Below are positions 8,126 to 17,566 of a stretch of DNA of 64,000 nt, in pieces. The notes below the pieces were generated by a model. It did no database searches, had not been told where the DNA came from, and saw only the letters and a list, made by a program, of their open reading frames with translations. This stretch comes from Aquimarina sp. Aq107 (GTDB taxonomy: Bacteria > Bacteroidota > Bacteroidia > Flavobacteriales > Flavobacteriaceae), in assembly GCF_943733665.1 (NCBI RefSeq), contig NZ_OX030782.1:2258501-2322500 (forward strand), read 5' to 3'. Position numbers and translations under genes: made by a program. Position 1 is the first letter of the stretch. The number at the start of each line of letters is the position of its first letter.

Positions 8126-9529
8126 TTAAATCTCTATTGTAAAATTTCTTTTTACTGCATCAAATTTTCCATTTGGTCCTAATGGAATATCCTCAACAAC
8201 ATGTATTTGATAGTTTATGGTTTCACCTAATCTATCCTTCATATTGTATATAAGTTTTTGCCTCATGTGATCATCAAACTTTTCATCAGCAATCAAATTA
8301 ACTATAATCTCATTAGGGCTTTCTTGTACAATTTGACTTTTTACTATTCCTTCTAGACCTTTATATGCTGTATCCATTCTACCAACATATCCTTTTTCTT
8401 TGGTCCATAATATATCATCTTCTCTACCTGTCAATTTCTCTATCATTGGCATTAGACATCCACAGTCACAGGTCTTCCCTGCTTCAGAAAGTAACACTGT
8501 ATCTTCTATATTATATCGAATCAAAGGTGTTTTAAGATTTGTAAAACTCGTAACTACTAATTGAGCAACTTCTCCAGCCTTTGCTTTTTCTCCTTTATTA
8601 TTTATAAACTCAAAAATTCCTGAATCTGTATTTAAATGCAAATTACCTTGAGTACATTCGGTAATAAAAGGACTACCTTCACTAGAAGCGTATTGATTAT
8701 ATACGTGGCAATTAAATGCCTTCTCGATCTCCAGTCGTTGATAATCATACAATGTTTCTGCCGTAACTGCAATTGCTTTTGGAGTGAAGTTTAATGTCAA
8801 ATTATTCTTATTAATGAACCTACTAATAATATAAATAGCAGATGGATATCCATCTAACAAAATAGGTTTAAAACGATTTAGTTTTTTTACATAATGACCT
8901 AAATTATCATCTGTTAAATGATATGTAGACATTAGTAGTTGATTCTCGAAATAATTATATACCCAAAATGGCGGTTTTTTAGAATCTGGTTTTACAATTA
9001 ACCTTCCAGAAAACCTAACTTGTTTCACCCTCTTTGTTTCTAGACCAATCGCTTTATGAAACCTTCTCCATAAGGCAAATGATCTATTGATTGATTCCTT
9101 ATCTAAATAATTAATGGTAGGAGCGCCTGATGTTCCGCTGGTATAACCAACACCATCAGTATTTCGGCTTTTATTAACCAAAACATCTGGATTCTTTTTA
9201 CGTTCTGCTTTGGTAAGAATCGGCATTTGCTTAAGAGCATTGTAAGGATTCTCCTCTATATCCTTAAGTGTTATTCCTAATTCCTTCATTTTTTCGCTAT
9301 ACCAATCAGAGTAATTAAAAGCTTCGGATAATAAGAGAACTAATCTACTCTTTTGATATGCATCTATTGTTTTACTATCCGCATTCCACAAATCAACATA
9401 CTCTTTTAAGAACGCATCAAACTCTTTTGTATATCGCTGTTTAGAATTTTGAAAAGCCTTAATATTGAGTAATATAAACTTAAATGGATAAGGCAAATTA
9501 TTATAAATTTTCTCTTGCAACTTTCCCAT
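8126..9529 (-). CDS. CapK/PaaK-like adenylate-forming enzyme
   Basis: The 467-residue protein belongs to the phenylacetate-CoA-ligase-like branch of the AMP-forming adenylating enzymes, which includes CapK proteins of capsule loci. The ATP-binding loop TSGTSG is at residues 130-135. A cysteine cluster CDCGC, just before the GREDD block, matches the structural metal site of PaaK relatives. The C-terminal lid domain ends with GPNGKFDAVKR, including the late lysine. It would activate a carboxylic acid as its acyl-adenylate and perhaps pass it to CoA or directly to an acceptor. Its place between a glycosyltransferase (2-bp gap) and an MBOAT gene suggests it activates an acyl or amino-acid substituent for the glycan (inference). 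Confidence 0.85.
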   Translation of the reverse strand: MGKLQEKIYNNLPYPFKFILLNIKAFQNSKQRYTKEFDAFLKEYVDLWNADSKTIDAYQKSRLVLLLSEAFNYSDWYSEKMKELGITLKDIEENPYNALKQMPILTKAERKKNPDVLVNKSRNTDGVGYTSGTSGAPTINYLDKESINRSFALWRRFHKAIGLETKRVKQVRFSGRLIVKPDSKKPPFWVYNYFENQLLMSTYHLTDDNLGHYVKKLNRFKPILLDGYPSAIYIISRFINKNNLTLNFTPKAIAVTAETLYDYQRLEIEKAFNCHVYNQYASSEGSPFITECTQGNLHLNTDSGIFEFINNKGEKAKAGEVAQLVVTSFTNLKTPLIRYNIEDTVLLSEAGKTCDCGCLMPMIEKLTGREDDILWTKEKGYVGRMDTAYKGLEGIVKSQIVQESPNEIIVNLIADEKFDDHMRQKLIYNMKDRLGETINYQIHVVEDIPLGPNGKFDAVKRNFTIEI

Positions 9530-9531
9530 AA

Positions 9532-10674
9532 CTACCGTCTTACTTGTTCTTTATAAAATTCATGAATTTTTTTAGTGTTCGAAACGATGTCATAATCTCC
9601 TTTTACTATTTTTTCTGTATTGTCATTCTTTTTGGAAGCATCCGTCTCGATTATTTTTCCGGCCCAATATTCCGCAGGTTTATCAATAGACAAAAATTCT
9701 ATATCATCGGTAAGGCTAACTTCTGTAGTAATACTATCCGAAGCAAAAACTTTAATTCCTGCAGCTTGCGCCTCAATCAATGTAACCGGCAATCCTTCAT
9801 AAAAAGATGGAAAAACGAACACATCAAACATTTGAAATAATTCGGGTACATCTGCTCGCACTCCTAAAAAATGTACATTATTTTGAATCCCTAAATTCTC
9901 TACTTCTTTTTCAATTACTTTTCTAAGAGGACCATCTCCTATCATAACCAAATCACAATCTGGTTTTTCATTCAATACAGCTGAGAAAATTTTTAATAAA
10001 AAAGCATGGTTTTTTTGACTAGCAAAACGTCCTACATGACCAATTACTAAACGATTCTTTAAATTAAACTCTTCCTTATATTTATTTGCTACCACTGAAT
10101 TATGGGCAAACTTTTCTGTATCAATCGCATTATTCATGGTAATAAATGAAGTACTATTTCCAAATAACCATTTCCCAGCTTTATCTCCACAAGAAAATAG
10201 ATGCGTAGCATCTTTCTTTACCTTCTTTTTAAGCTGAAGTTTGATTAATTTCTTAAAAGTTTCTTTTTTACTTTCCTTATTAGAAAATAATGACATAAAA
10301 CTAACATCATCAATTGCAATATGCGCGTGTGCAATTCTACAAGGAATATCAAACTCTTTAGCTATTTTAAGAGGAAAACAACTAAAAGTATTTAAGTGAG
10401 AATACACGACATCATACTCTTTATGTTCTTTAAAAAACAATCTAAGTTTTTGGTAATAGTCTCCTGGAAAGAGTGGGTTTATAGGATCAAATCTATATAT
10501 TTTGCCTCCTCGACTCTCAATTTCGTCATCAAAAGCAGCTTTTTCTTTCCTATGCACCAAAAAGTCAAATTGTACTTTATCTTTATCTATCTTTCTATAA
10601 TAATTCATGATCATAGATTCCGCTCCTCCTCTATTCATGATCGTAAAAACTTGCAAAACACGTATTGCCCCCAT
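9532..10674 (-). CDS. GT4-type glycosyltransferase (EpsF-like)
   Basis: The 380-residue enzyme has the GT-B, retaining GT4 layout. The acceptor domain opens with NRGGAES at 14-20 and has a HAHIA segment near 116-120. The donor domain has GHVGRFASQKN at 212-222, GDGPLR near 246 and the E293-x7-E301 motif in YEGLPVTLIEA. It resembles EpsF-type enzymes of exopolysaccharide loci. It overlaps the upstream GT2 gene by one base and is followed after 2 bp by the CapK-like gene, so translation is probably coupled. It should add one sugar of the repeat unit; donor and linkage are not predictable. Confidence 0.92.
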   Translation of the reverse strand: MGAIRVLQVFTIMNRGGAESMIMNYYRKIDKDKVQFDFLVHRKEKAAFDDEIESRGGKIYRFDPINPLFPGDYYQKLRLFFKEHKEYDVVYSHLNTFSCFPLKIAKEFDIPCRIAHAHIAIDDVSFMSLFSNKESKKETFKKLIKLQLKKKVKKDATHLFSCGDKAGKWLFGNSTSFITMNNAIDTEKFAHNSVVANKYKEEFNLKNRLVIGHVGRFASQKNHAFLLKIFSAVLNEKPDCDLVMIGDGPLRKVIEKEVENLGIQNNVHFLGVRADVPELFQMFDVFVFPSFYEGLPVTLIEAQAAGIKVFASDSITTEVSLTDDIEFLSIDKPAEYWAGKIIETDASKKNDNTEKIVKGDYDIVSNTKKIHEFYKEQVRR

Positions 10675-11564
10675 TAGAATTCTCCTTTTGTTTTATATCT
10701 TATATATAGGTTTAATAGTATTCCAAATGGTATAGCTAAAACAGTTGTCATTTTTTTTGGAGATTCACTAATAAAAGATCCATTTTTAGTAAAAATTGCA
10801 CTCGATACATAATGAATTGCATTCTTAAATTGATCTTTAAAATTTTCCGCTAGTTTCATTCTACTTTTTCTAGAAAAAGCGAAACCTTTAGGATGTCTTC
10901 TATATTGTTTTAAGATATTCATACTAGATCCATCTTGCATATACTCTACCTCGCATAACACTTCATTAATAGGTAGTAATTTATAATCTTGATCTATTAA
11001 TTGATACAAATACCCTAGAGGAACAAAACGTTCTCCTTCGAAAATAGGATACGCAGGGTATTTTTTTACAACCTCAGTTCTGTACACTAACTTTTTATCT
11101 CCAAGTACTTTATGTACGTTATATAAATCATATAGTGTAGTTTCTTTTATATGCTCAGGAATTTTAGTTCCTATAATTTTTCCTTCAGGATCGGCATCTA
11201 AGCCTACCAATCCAGCAAATTCGGGTTTGTCCTTTATTTTTTCCCAAGCAACAAGAATTTTTTCTATTGCTTCTTCTCCTATACAATCATCACTATCAAT
11301 ACATACGTTTAGTGCAGTTTCTGTCAATCTATACGCAGCATTGTGCCCTCCATGCATCCCTTGATTCTCTTGATAATGATATTGTATATCAATTTTTCCT
11401 TCCTTAATCCAAGAAGACACCAACGTTTCTGTATCATCAGTAGAACCGTCATCAATAATTAACCAAACAAAATCCTGGTTAGACTGCTTGATTAAACTCT
11501 CATAGCACTTATGCAAACAGTAAGCTCTGTTATAGGTTGGTGTAAAAACGGTTATAGTTTTCAT
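10674..11564 (-). CDS. GT2 family glycosyltransferase
   Basis: This 296-residue GT-A enzyme shows the family hallmarks: TPTYNR at 8-13, the nucleotide-binding IDDGSTDDT at 37-45, and the metal-binding CIDSDD at 88-93. The second half is the acceptor domain, with an amphipathic, basic C-terminus that may touch the membrane (KTKGEF end). It shares one base with the next gene and lies 21 bp after the EpsG-like polymerase gene. It is likely an inverting transferase that adds a sugar to the lipid-linked repeat unit. Confidence 0.92.
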   Translation of the reverse strand: MKTITVFTPTYNRAYCLHKCYESLIKQSNQDFVWLIIDDGSTDDTETLVSSWIKEGKIDIQYHYQENQGMHGGHNAAYRLTETALNVCIDSDDCIGEEAIEKILVAWEKIKDKPEFAGLVGLDADPEGKIIGTKIPEHIKETTLYDLYNVHKVLGDKKLVYRTEVVKKYPAYPIFEGERFVPLGYLYQLIDQDYKLLPINEVLCEVEYMQDGSSMNILKQYRRHPKGFAFSRKSRMKLAENFKDQFKNAIHYVSSAIFTKNGSFISESPKKMTTVLAIPFGILLNLYIRYKTKGEF

Positions 11565-11585
11565 TAGTTAATTTGTTGTTAGTGA

Positions 11586-12680
11586 TTATCCCCAATATAA
11601 ATAGTACATCATATATGTAAAAGAAAAATAGGCCAGCATTACTTTCCCTATCATAAAATGCTGGTCTTTAAAAAATTGTTTCTTCAAAAATGGATATATG
11701 ATTATTATTGCCATCATAAACCAAGATAGATAAGCAAATCTATTAGAATAGTTTGCTTTTATAACTAAAATCCAAAAACCATTACAAATCAAATATGTAT
11801 TAAGCAATTGGAAGTAAAATTTATCTTCAAAATTCTTTTTATAAATAAAGTACCATCCTGCAAATACAGCAAAAGCACTATGAAATAAAAAATCCCATCT
11901 AAATCCAGTACTAGCAAATGCATTTGCATCTACTTCTGATGTTAAATATCCAGTAAGTCGATCATCTCCAAAACCTAAACTAGCAAAAAGCGTAACCCAT
12001 AAACTTCCCATTACTAATGACAATGGAATACAAGCTAACCATCCTTTAAAAAACACTTTAGGATTGTTATAAAAATTAGTAATTACATAAGCGAAAATTG
12101 GCAAGAACAATGTTTTATGAAAAAAGGTAGCAGCGAGAAAGAATAGCCCCATAACAACCTTATTTCGGTGATAGCATAATCCCCATAAAAAAAGCGATGT
12201 CGCGGCTCCGTTACGCATACCATTCACTCCATATGTCCAAAATGAAAATGAAACAATAAACATCACAAAAGAATAGTACCAATACTGACCAAATAATGTT
12301 TTTGATATTTTATATAGTGGAAAAATGTATATAAATGCGCAAATCGTAAAAAAAGTATGGGCTGATACAATCTGTGCCAATGTTTTCATAAACACATGCC
12401 AACCGTAATCATTTACCTCAGGAATATCTCCTCCTAATCTATATCTATCAAATGTGACTATATAATTGACGGTATCCCCAAAAATCCCACTAATTGGTCG
12501 TTGACCAATATATAAAATTAAAAAGATCAATAGAAAATAACCCGAAAAGTTTACAAACACGATATTTTTGTGCTCATTAATCTGTAACAGTCGGGTATGT
12601 AGTAATGTAAAAACAACCAAAAAGAAGCATAAATTAATATACAACGGGTAGTAAAACTCTAAAGGCACAAAAGTGTTCAT
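11586..12680 (-). CDS. EpsG/Wzy-like polysaccharide polymerase
   Basis: The 364-residue product is almost entirely hydrophobic, with about ten membrane segments. It has the EpsG-family feel: GDTVNYIVTFDRYR in the first external loop, a FWTYGVNGMRNGAATSLFLWG block near the middle, and FHKTLFLPIF after it. EpsG/Wzy proteins join lipid-linked repeat units on the outer face of the inner membrane. It is the only polymerase candidate in the operon and complements the Wzx-type flippase at 18856. An 87-bp gap separates it from the upstream acetyltransferase gene, the largest gap inside the operon. Confidence 0.85.
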   Translation of the reverse strand: MNTFVPLEFYYPLYINLCFFLVVFTLLHTRLLQINEHKNIVFVNFSGYFLLIFLILYIGQRPISGIFGDTVNYIVTFDRYRLGGDIPEVNDYGWHVFMKTLAQIVSAHTFFTICAFIYIFPLYKISKTLFGQYWYYSFVMFIVSFSFWTYGVNGMRNGAATSLFLWGLCYHRNKVVMGLFFLAATFFHKTLFLPIFAYVITNFYNNPKVFFKGWLACIPLSLVMGSLWVTLFASLGFGDDRLTGYLTSEVDANAFASTGFRWDFLFHSAFAVFAGWYFIYKKNFEDKFYFQLLNTYLICNGFWILVIKANYSNRFAYLSWFMMAIIIIYPFLKKQFFKDQHFMIGKVMLAYFSFTYMMYYLYWG

Positions 12681-12767
12681 TCTACTAATTAATTTTAACC
12701 GTTATGTTATTACTATTTTGCTTCACTTTTTAAGATCTTCTCTTTTGTTTTTTATAAAAATATAAAA

Positions 12768-13340
12768 TTATACTTTTTTACCATCTTGCTTAATAATTCT
12801 TGCTGGATTTCCAACTACAACGCAATTGTCCGGAACATCCTTAACAACCACAGAACCGGCACCTATTGAACAATTATTACCAATCTTAATATCTCCAATA
12901 ATAATAGCTCCCGTGTAGATAGATACGTTATTACCAATTGTAGGTCTTTTTCCATTTACTTCTCCTACAGTAACCAAATGATTTACATATAGATTTTCTC
13001 CAATTGAATCTGCATTTAAGATAGTACTATAAGGGTGTCCTGTTAACACACCTCCTCCTAATTTTGTACTAATATCAATTCTAAAATACTTTTCTTTCTT
13101 ACAGTAAATGTTGAGTAAAATCGATACAATACCTCTATTTCTGAAATAGAATAATGTTCTAAAATCTGGAGAGTTTGCTAAAAAATTTAAAAGTAATGAT
13201 ATCTTACTTCCTTTTGTTCCTTTAGCAGTTGCCCACCTATCTATATCCATATCAATAATCCCTCTATTTTTACTCGTCTTATAAACGAATACATGAGGCA
13301 ACAAAAAGATTTTATATATATTTAAAATTAATGATCTCAT
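12768..13340 (-). CDS. Hexapeptide-repeat O-acetyltransferase (CysE-like)
   Basis: The 190-residue protein has a helical N-terminus (1-100) and a left-handed beta-helix from about 105 to 180. Imperfect [LIV]-G-x4 hexapeptides are visible (GENLYVNH, IGNNVSIYTGAIIIGDIKIG, VGNPARII). This matches the serine-acetyltransferase-like class that is common in capsule loci, where they acetylate sugars rather than serine. The GGGVLTGHPYSTI stretch sits where such enzymes form the start of the active-site helix. It overlaps the upstream glycosyltransferase by 4 bp. A second acetyl-transfer route is encoded by the MBOAT/SGNH pair. Confidence 0.87.
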   Translation of the reverse strand: MRSLILNIYKIFLLPHVFVYKTSKNRGIIDMDIDRWATAKGTKGSKISLLLNFLANSPDFRTLFYFRNRGIVSILLNIYCKKEKYFRIDISTKLGGGVLTGHPYSTILNADSIGENLYVNHLVTVGEVNGKRPTIGNNVSIYTGAIIIGDIKIGNNCSIGAGSVVVKDVPDNCVVVGNPARIIKQDGKKV

Positions 13341-14458
13341 TTCTTTGGTATTAAATCATTAAACATTTTTTGCCAAAGAGTCATCACAGCATCTAACTGG
13401 TAGTTCTTTGCATTTTCTCTAGCATTCTTACCCATTTCCTGTATACGATCTCGATCACTCATTAATTTATTAAGCTGATCTACAAATGTATTATTATCAT
13501 ATGGAGGTATCAGGACACCTGTATTTTCGTCAATAATATTTCTTGGTCCATATGGACAATCAAAAGATACAATTGGTAACCCACAAGCTTGTGCCTCCAA
13601 TAAAACTAAAGGAAAACACTCATTATGAGATGTCATCACAAAAACTGATGATTGCATCATCTCTTCCTTAATTTTATCTGTTGACCCCATTAACTTAATA
13701 GAACCCTGTATACCTGCAGCATCAATCTTATCCTGAAGTTTCCTTACATAATTAGCTTCTCCACTACCAAAAATATCAAGCTCACAATCTTTTCGGATTT
13801 TCGAAAACTCTTGCCAAATATCTATCAAAATATCATACCCTTTCACAGCAGCAATTCTTCCTGCTGTAATAATCCTATTATTAGAAAGGTCTGATACATT
13901 ATCTGGATAAAAAGTTAACGGGTTAGGGATAACTATAGTATTGTTACTCTTGTAGTAATTGGATTCGTCTTTATTTAGAATAACCAACCTATCGTATTTT
14001 GACTCTACGTAATCCGCAAACTTGAAAAAATATTTTTTAAAGAAACTCGGATTTTTCCGCTTTTCCTTCTCAATAAATCTGGAATAATGAAACTCTTTTA
14101 CTTTTGGAATACCCTTAACTATAAATGGCACAAAATACGTATCTACACTATGACTACAAACAACTACGATGTCCGGGTTTATATCTTTTAATACAGCTTT
14201 AGTTTTAGAAATATGTTTAGGTAGTTTCTTAAGATTTTTTGGATGAAAATAAGATTTCCTTCGATTATAATTAATCCCTAGATCTCTAAAAATTATTCTT
14301 TGATCAAAAGTGTAACAGGGTTTTTCTTCTTTTTGTTCTGTTGTAATAATATGAACTTCATTACCTTCTTGTTCCGCTAAATAATTAGCTTTTATAGAAA
14401 GTACTCTTTCTATTCCTCCGTGTAGATATACTTGATCAATAATAAAGACTATTTTCAT
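13337..14458 (-). CDS. GT4-type glycosyltransferase
   Basis: The 373-residue GT-B enzyme has an N-terminal HGGIERVL loop at 13-20, AGRIAAVKGYDI in the donor domain at 199-210 and the motif E280-x7-E288 in NECFPLVLLEA. It is clearly paralogous to the adjacent gene at 14455: both share the GGxERVLSIKA start and a Cys-Pro-Tyr-Gly-Pro segment after the EX7E motif. The two overlap by 4 bp. The pair probably arose by duplication and adds two sugars with similar chemistry, possibly both galactosyl or glucosyl (inference from family only). Confidence 0.92.
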   Translation of the reverse strand: MKIVFIIDQVYLHGGIERVLSIKANYLAEQEGNEVHIITTEQKEEKPCYTFDQRIIFRDLGINYNRRKSYFHPKNLKKLPKHISKTKAVLKDINPDIVVVCSHSVDTYFVPFIVKGIPKVKEFHYSRFIEKEKRKNPSFFKKYFFKFADYVESKYDRLVILNKDESNYYKSNNTIVIPNPLTFYPDNVSDLSNNRIITAGRIAAVKGYDILIDIWQEFSKIRKDCELDIFGSGEANYVRKLQDKIDAAGIQGSIKLMGSTDKIKEEMMQSSVFVMTSHNECFPLVLLEAQACGLPIVSFDCPYGPRNIIDENTGVLIPPYDNNTFVDQLNKLMSDRDRIQEMGKNARENAKNYQLDAVMTLWQKMFNDLIPKK

Positions 14459-15567
14459 TCTGATCTTGGATTCATTAAATTAGAGAATAACTGATCCCAT
14501 TCTTCTGCAATAGTCTCAGGTAAGTATTTTTTTACTGCTTCTTTTGCCTTAAGCCCCATAGATTTTCTTTTCCCTTCATTCTCTATTATGGCAATTATCC
14601 CTTCTGCAAAAGCATCAATATCTCCGTTTTCTATTAAAAGTCCATTCTCTGTATCTGTTATAATATCAGACGGTCCATACGGACAATCAAATGAAATACA
14701 AGGAACACCATACGCCATAGCTTCTGTAAGCACCATACCAAAACCTTCAAATCGTGAAGACATTGTATAGATGGAAGCTTGTTCATATTTTTCTGCTATG
14801 TTTTTTACAGGAGGATAAAAATTAATTGTCTTTGTTATATCTAAGTTCTCCGCTAATACTGCTAAACCTTCTGATTCACTAATAGTGCCATATATATCTA
14901 GTGTCCAATCAGGGTATTTTGATACAACTTGTTTCCAACTCTTTAACAATCGATCATATCCTTTTTGAAAACTATGCTTACCTACGGCAAGTACTTTTTT
15001 ATTTTCAAGTGTACTTTTTGACTCAGGATAAAATGATAAAGGATTAGGAATTACCTTAAGATTTTTAAAAGACCATTCATTAAGGTTTCCTTTTGTTAAT
15101 ACTATAAAATGATCATAGTATGCTCCTCCAAAATTCATGAAACCAAACTTAGTAGCGGTTGTGATTCTTTTGATAATAGATCTTTTCCCTTTTTTAATCT
15201 CTACACTTCTAGAAACATGCCTTTCATAAATCATAGGACAAGGTTTTCCTAGTATTAAAGGAACGAAAAAACCTTTTAGACCATCATCACATACAGCAAT
15301 TATATCAGGGTTTAAACCCCTAATAACACTACGCAAACCAGAAGCATATCTGTACATTCTAGATATCGGATTACCTTTCGCTCGCACGTTATGATATGAA
15401 ATTTTAAGGCTGAAATCGTAGAACAAGTCCTTGGTTTCTTGATTTAATGTAACTATATGTATATCGTAATTATAATCTTCGGCAAGTTTACTAGCTTTAA
15501 TAGAAAGTACCCTTTCCAGTCCACCAGGACCATCTATACGATTAACAATATATACAAGTTTCATCAA
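14455..15567 (-). CDS. GT4-type glycosyltransferase
   Basis: The 370-residue GT-B enzyme has GPGGLERVLSIKA at 13-25, VGKHSFQKGYDRLL in the donor domain and the EX7E motif as EGFGMVLTE. It is the near neighbour and probable paralogue of the gene at 13337 (shared N-terminal loop and a common PIVSFDCPYG/PCISFDCPYG block after EX7E). Its start overlaps nothing; a 31-bp gap separates it from the methyltransferase gene upstream. It should act on the cytoplasmic side during repeat-unit assembly. Confidence 0.92.
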   Translation of the reverse strand: MMKLVYIVNRIDGPGGLERVLSIKASKLAEDYNYDIHIVTLNQETKDLFYDFSLKISYHNVRAKGNPISRMYRYASGLRSVIRGLNPDIIAVCDDGLKGFFVPLILGKPCPMIYERHVSRSVEIKKGKRSIIKRITTATKFGFMNFGGAYYDHFIVLTKGNLNEWSFKNLKVIPNPLSFYPESKSTLENKKVLAVGKHSFQKGYDRLLKSWKQVVSKYPDWTLDIYGTISESEGLAVLAENLDITKTINFYPPVKNIAEKYEQASIYTMSSRFEGFGMVLTEAMAYGVPCISFDCPYGPSDIITDTENGLLIENGDIDAFAEGIIAIIENEGKRKSMGLKAKEAVKKYLPETIAEEWDQLFSNLMNPRSE

Positions 15568-15598
15568 GTTTGACTTTAGAAAATGTCTGATCTATTTA

Positions 15599-16558
15599 TT
15601 ATTTTTTTATTACAATATCCAAATAAGGATAACAGAATCCGCTGGTTAAATTTTTATTCAGTGATTTTAAAAACTTAATATATCGTAATCCTTTAAAACC
15701 TACTTTCAAAAAAGCAGACTTTTCAAATTTCATTAAACTACTAACCACGTTTATTTCATTTAAAGGCGCAATCGCTACTTCGAACTCATGATAACTTGCT
15801 CCTCTCCCCCATCTTTTAAATTTCATCATACTTTCATCATCTAATTCTCTATAAGAATCTTTGAAATTTTTTCTACTAGAAAACTTAGAATAATAATATC
15901 CTAAATCATCCGGTAGCCAATCGTAAAAGGGTAATGCAGCAGTATGCGAATCATAGTACCACAATCTATTAGGCGTTTCAATAACCGCTAGATATCCACC
16001 TTTTGATAACATACCCCAGGCTTGTTTTAAAGATTCTAATCGTTCACTAACAGTCATATGCTCCAATACAGCATAATAGATAATAAAATCAAATTTTTGA
16101 TCCTTAAAATTCTTTTCTATTTCCTCTCCATTCACATGATGCAACTCTGCTTCATATCCTGCAATCTTCATTCTATCTTTAGCTACTTCTAAAGCTCCTG
16201 CATCAACATCGACACCAACTACTTTGGCCCCTTGCTCGCTTAAAGCTAACGTAGAAATACCAGTCCCACATCCAATTTCTAAAATACTTGCTCCATTTAA
16301 GTCCTTAACACTATGTAACCAAGGAGCTATTCTATTTCTATTATAATATAGGCGTTCAAAAAGCTGTCCACTTATCGCTTGATTATATTCTTCAGTGGAC
16401 AATCTACTTTTAGTGTTTCCTCTGTCTAAATAATTTTCTTTAAGCGATTTTGTTAATTCTTCTAATTGCTCTTTGCTAAATGCAGTGTGTTTTTGTTGCA
16501 TTTTTTTTGGAGCTGTAAAGAATCTATCTTTTAACAGTTTTTTGAATACCCTTTTCAT
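15599..16558 (-). CDS. Class I SAM-dependent methyltransferase
   Basis: The 319-residue protein carries the Rossmann-type SAM-binding motif ILEIGCGTG at 92-100, the acidic strand-2 end VVGVDVD and the motif IIYYAVLEHM. A basic, helical N-terminal extension of about 80 residues precedes the core. The C-terminal part includes YDWLPDDLGYYYSKFSSRKNF, seen in methyltransferases of polysaccharide clusters. Its place between a pyruvyl transferase and glycosyltransferases suggests methylation of a sugar in the repeat unit or of the chain end. The position methylated is unknown. Confidence 0.88.
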   Translation of the reverse strand: MKRVFKKLLKDRFFTAPKKMQQKHTAFSKEQLEELTKSLKENYLDRGNTKSRLSTEEYNQAISGQLFERLYYNRNRIAPWLHSVKDLNGASILEIGCGTGISTLALSEQGAKVVGVDVDAGALEVAKDRMKIAGYEAELHHVNGEEIEKNFKDQKFDFIIYYAVLEHMTVSERLESLKQAWGMLSKGGYLAVIETPNRLWYYDSHTAALPFYDWLPDDLGYYYSKFSSRKNFKDSYRELDDESMMKFKRWGRGASYHEFEVAIAPLNEINVVSSLMKFEKSAFLKVGFKGLRYIKFLKSLNKNLTSGFCYPYLDIVIKK

Positions 16559-16573
16559 CGTTTGTGCGGTTGA

Positions 16574-17539
16574 TTAGATTTTATTAGTAACTTTTTCTTT
16601 TAATGCATTGGCAAGTTCGTGGTGTTTTTCGAGGTTTTTTACGGTTGTATCGTTGGTTATTTTTCCTTCTAATCCAAAATTAGAAGTATATGATCCGGTT
16701 TTACTGTCAATATCAATTCTATTAAATAATTCTAGAATACCATCAAATCGACAAGAATCTACAAAACTATCAAAACCGTTAACAAAAATTACAGGTGTTC
16801 CCATTGCTAAACAAGGCAATGCGCAATGAATTCTAGAGGTAATAACAAGTTTTGCTCTTGCATATTTATTCAATAAATCTACGGCCATATCAAACTTTTC
16901 TTCATCTGTGTAGGTATTAGAAGGTGGTTCTTGATTAATAAATGTTGCTGTATCTAATACTTCTTTACTGATAAATTTTTTGATATGTTTATTCTTCTTT
17001 CCTAATTTAAAAGCCGATCCATTAAGAATATTTTTTATCGTAATCTTTGTGTTATAAAATACTTTTTCGGCTCTTGGGTAACTGTATAAAGGATCTACGA
17101 TATAAATATCATCTCCTCTTTCTGAATCATCAACTTTATAAGAATCCAATGTTAATGTAAGGCATCCTGTAAAATGCGCATCAATACCTTTCGCTTTTAA
17201 TGTATCTGCAGTAAATTGATCTCTACATCCAATCGGTTCGTGCTTCTTTAAATAAGCAATACCTTTTTCGCTTAACATTGCAGGAGCAGCAGTATTGTTC
17301 ATATGAAAAGATACGAATACAGGATCTATATCTTCTGAAGGAACCCAATTATGAATATTGTGTGTAAACCACCCATTCATTATTAACTTTATTGGATCTC
17401 CCTTGTATTCTCCTAATCGTTCTCTATTTAATAGCGTATCAACTTTTGGTAAAAATTGTTTAGCTGCTAAACTTTGAATATTATCTCCAACATTAAAGAA
17501 ATTTTTATTCTCATCGTATGTAAGTAGTCCGTATTTCAT
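16574..17539 (-). CDS. Polysaccharide pyruvyl transferase family protein
   Basis: This 321-residue protein resembles the CsaB/WcaK/AmsJ family, which uses phosphoenolpyruvate to put ketal-linked pyruvate on sugars. Visible family features are the N-terminal NVGDNIQSLAA, the GCRDQFTADTLKAKGI block (cf. RDxxSxxxLxxxG), the STRIHC-like ITSRIHCALPCLAMGTP with the conserved Arg-x-His, and VNGFDSFVD near the end. Pyruvylation adds negative charge to the exported glycan, consistent with the uronic-acid genes in the same operon. It is 27 bp downstream of the PP-loop gene. Confidence 0.87.
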   Translation of the reverse strand: MKYGLLTYDENKNFFNVGDNIQSLAAKQFLPKVDTLLNRERLGEYKGDPIKLIMNGWFTHNIHNWVPSEDIDPVFVSFHMNNTAAPAMLSEKGIAYLKKHEPIGCRDQFTADTLKAKGIDAHFTGCLTLTLDSYKVDDSERGDDIYIVDPLYSYPRAEKVFYNTKITIKNILNGSAFKLGKKNKHIKKFISKEVLDTATFINQEPPSNTYTDEEKFDMAVDLLNKYARAKLVITSRIHCALPCLAMGTPVIFVNGFDSFVDSCRFDGILELFNRIDIDSKTGSYTSNFGLEGKITNDTTVKNLEKHHELANALKEKVTNKI

Positions 17540-17566
17540 GAATTCTACAATTTACCTAGTTTTTAT

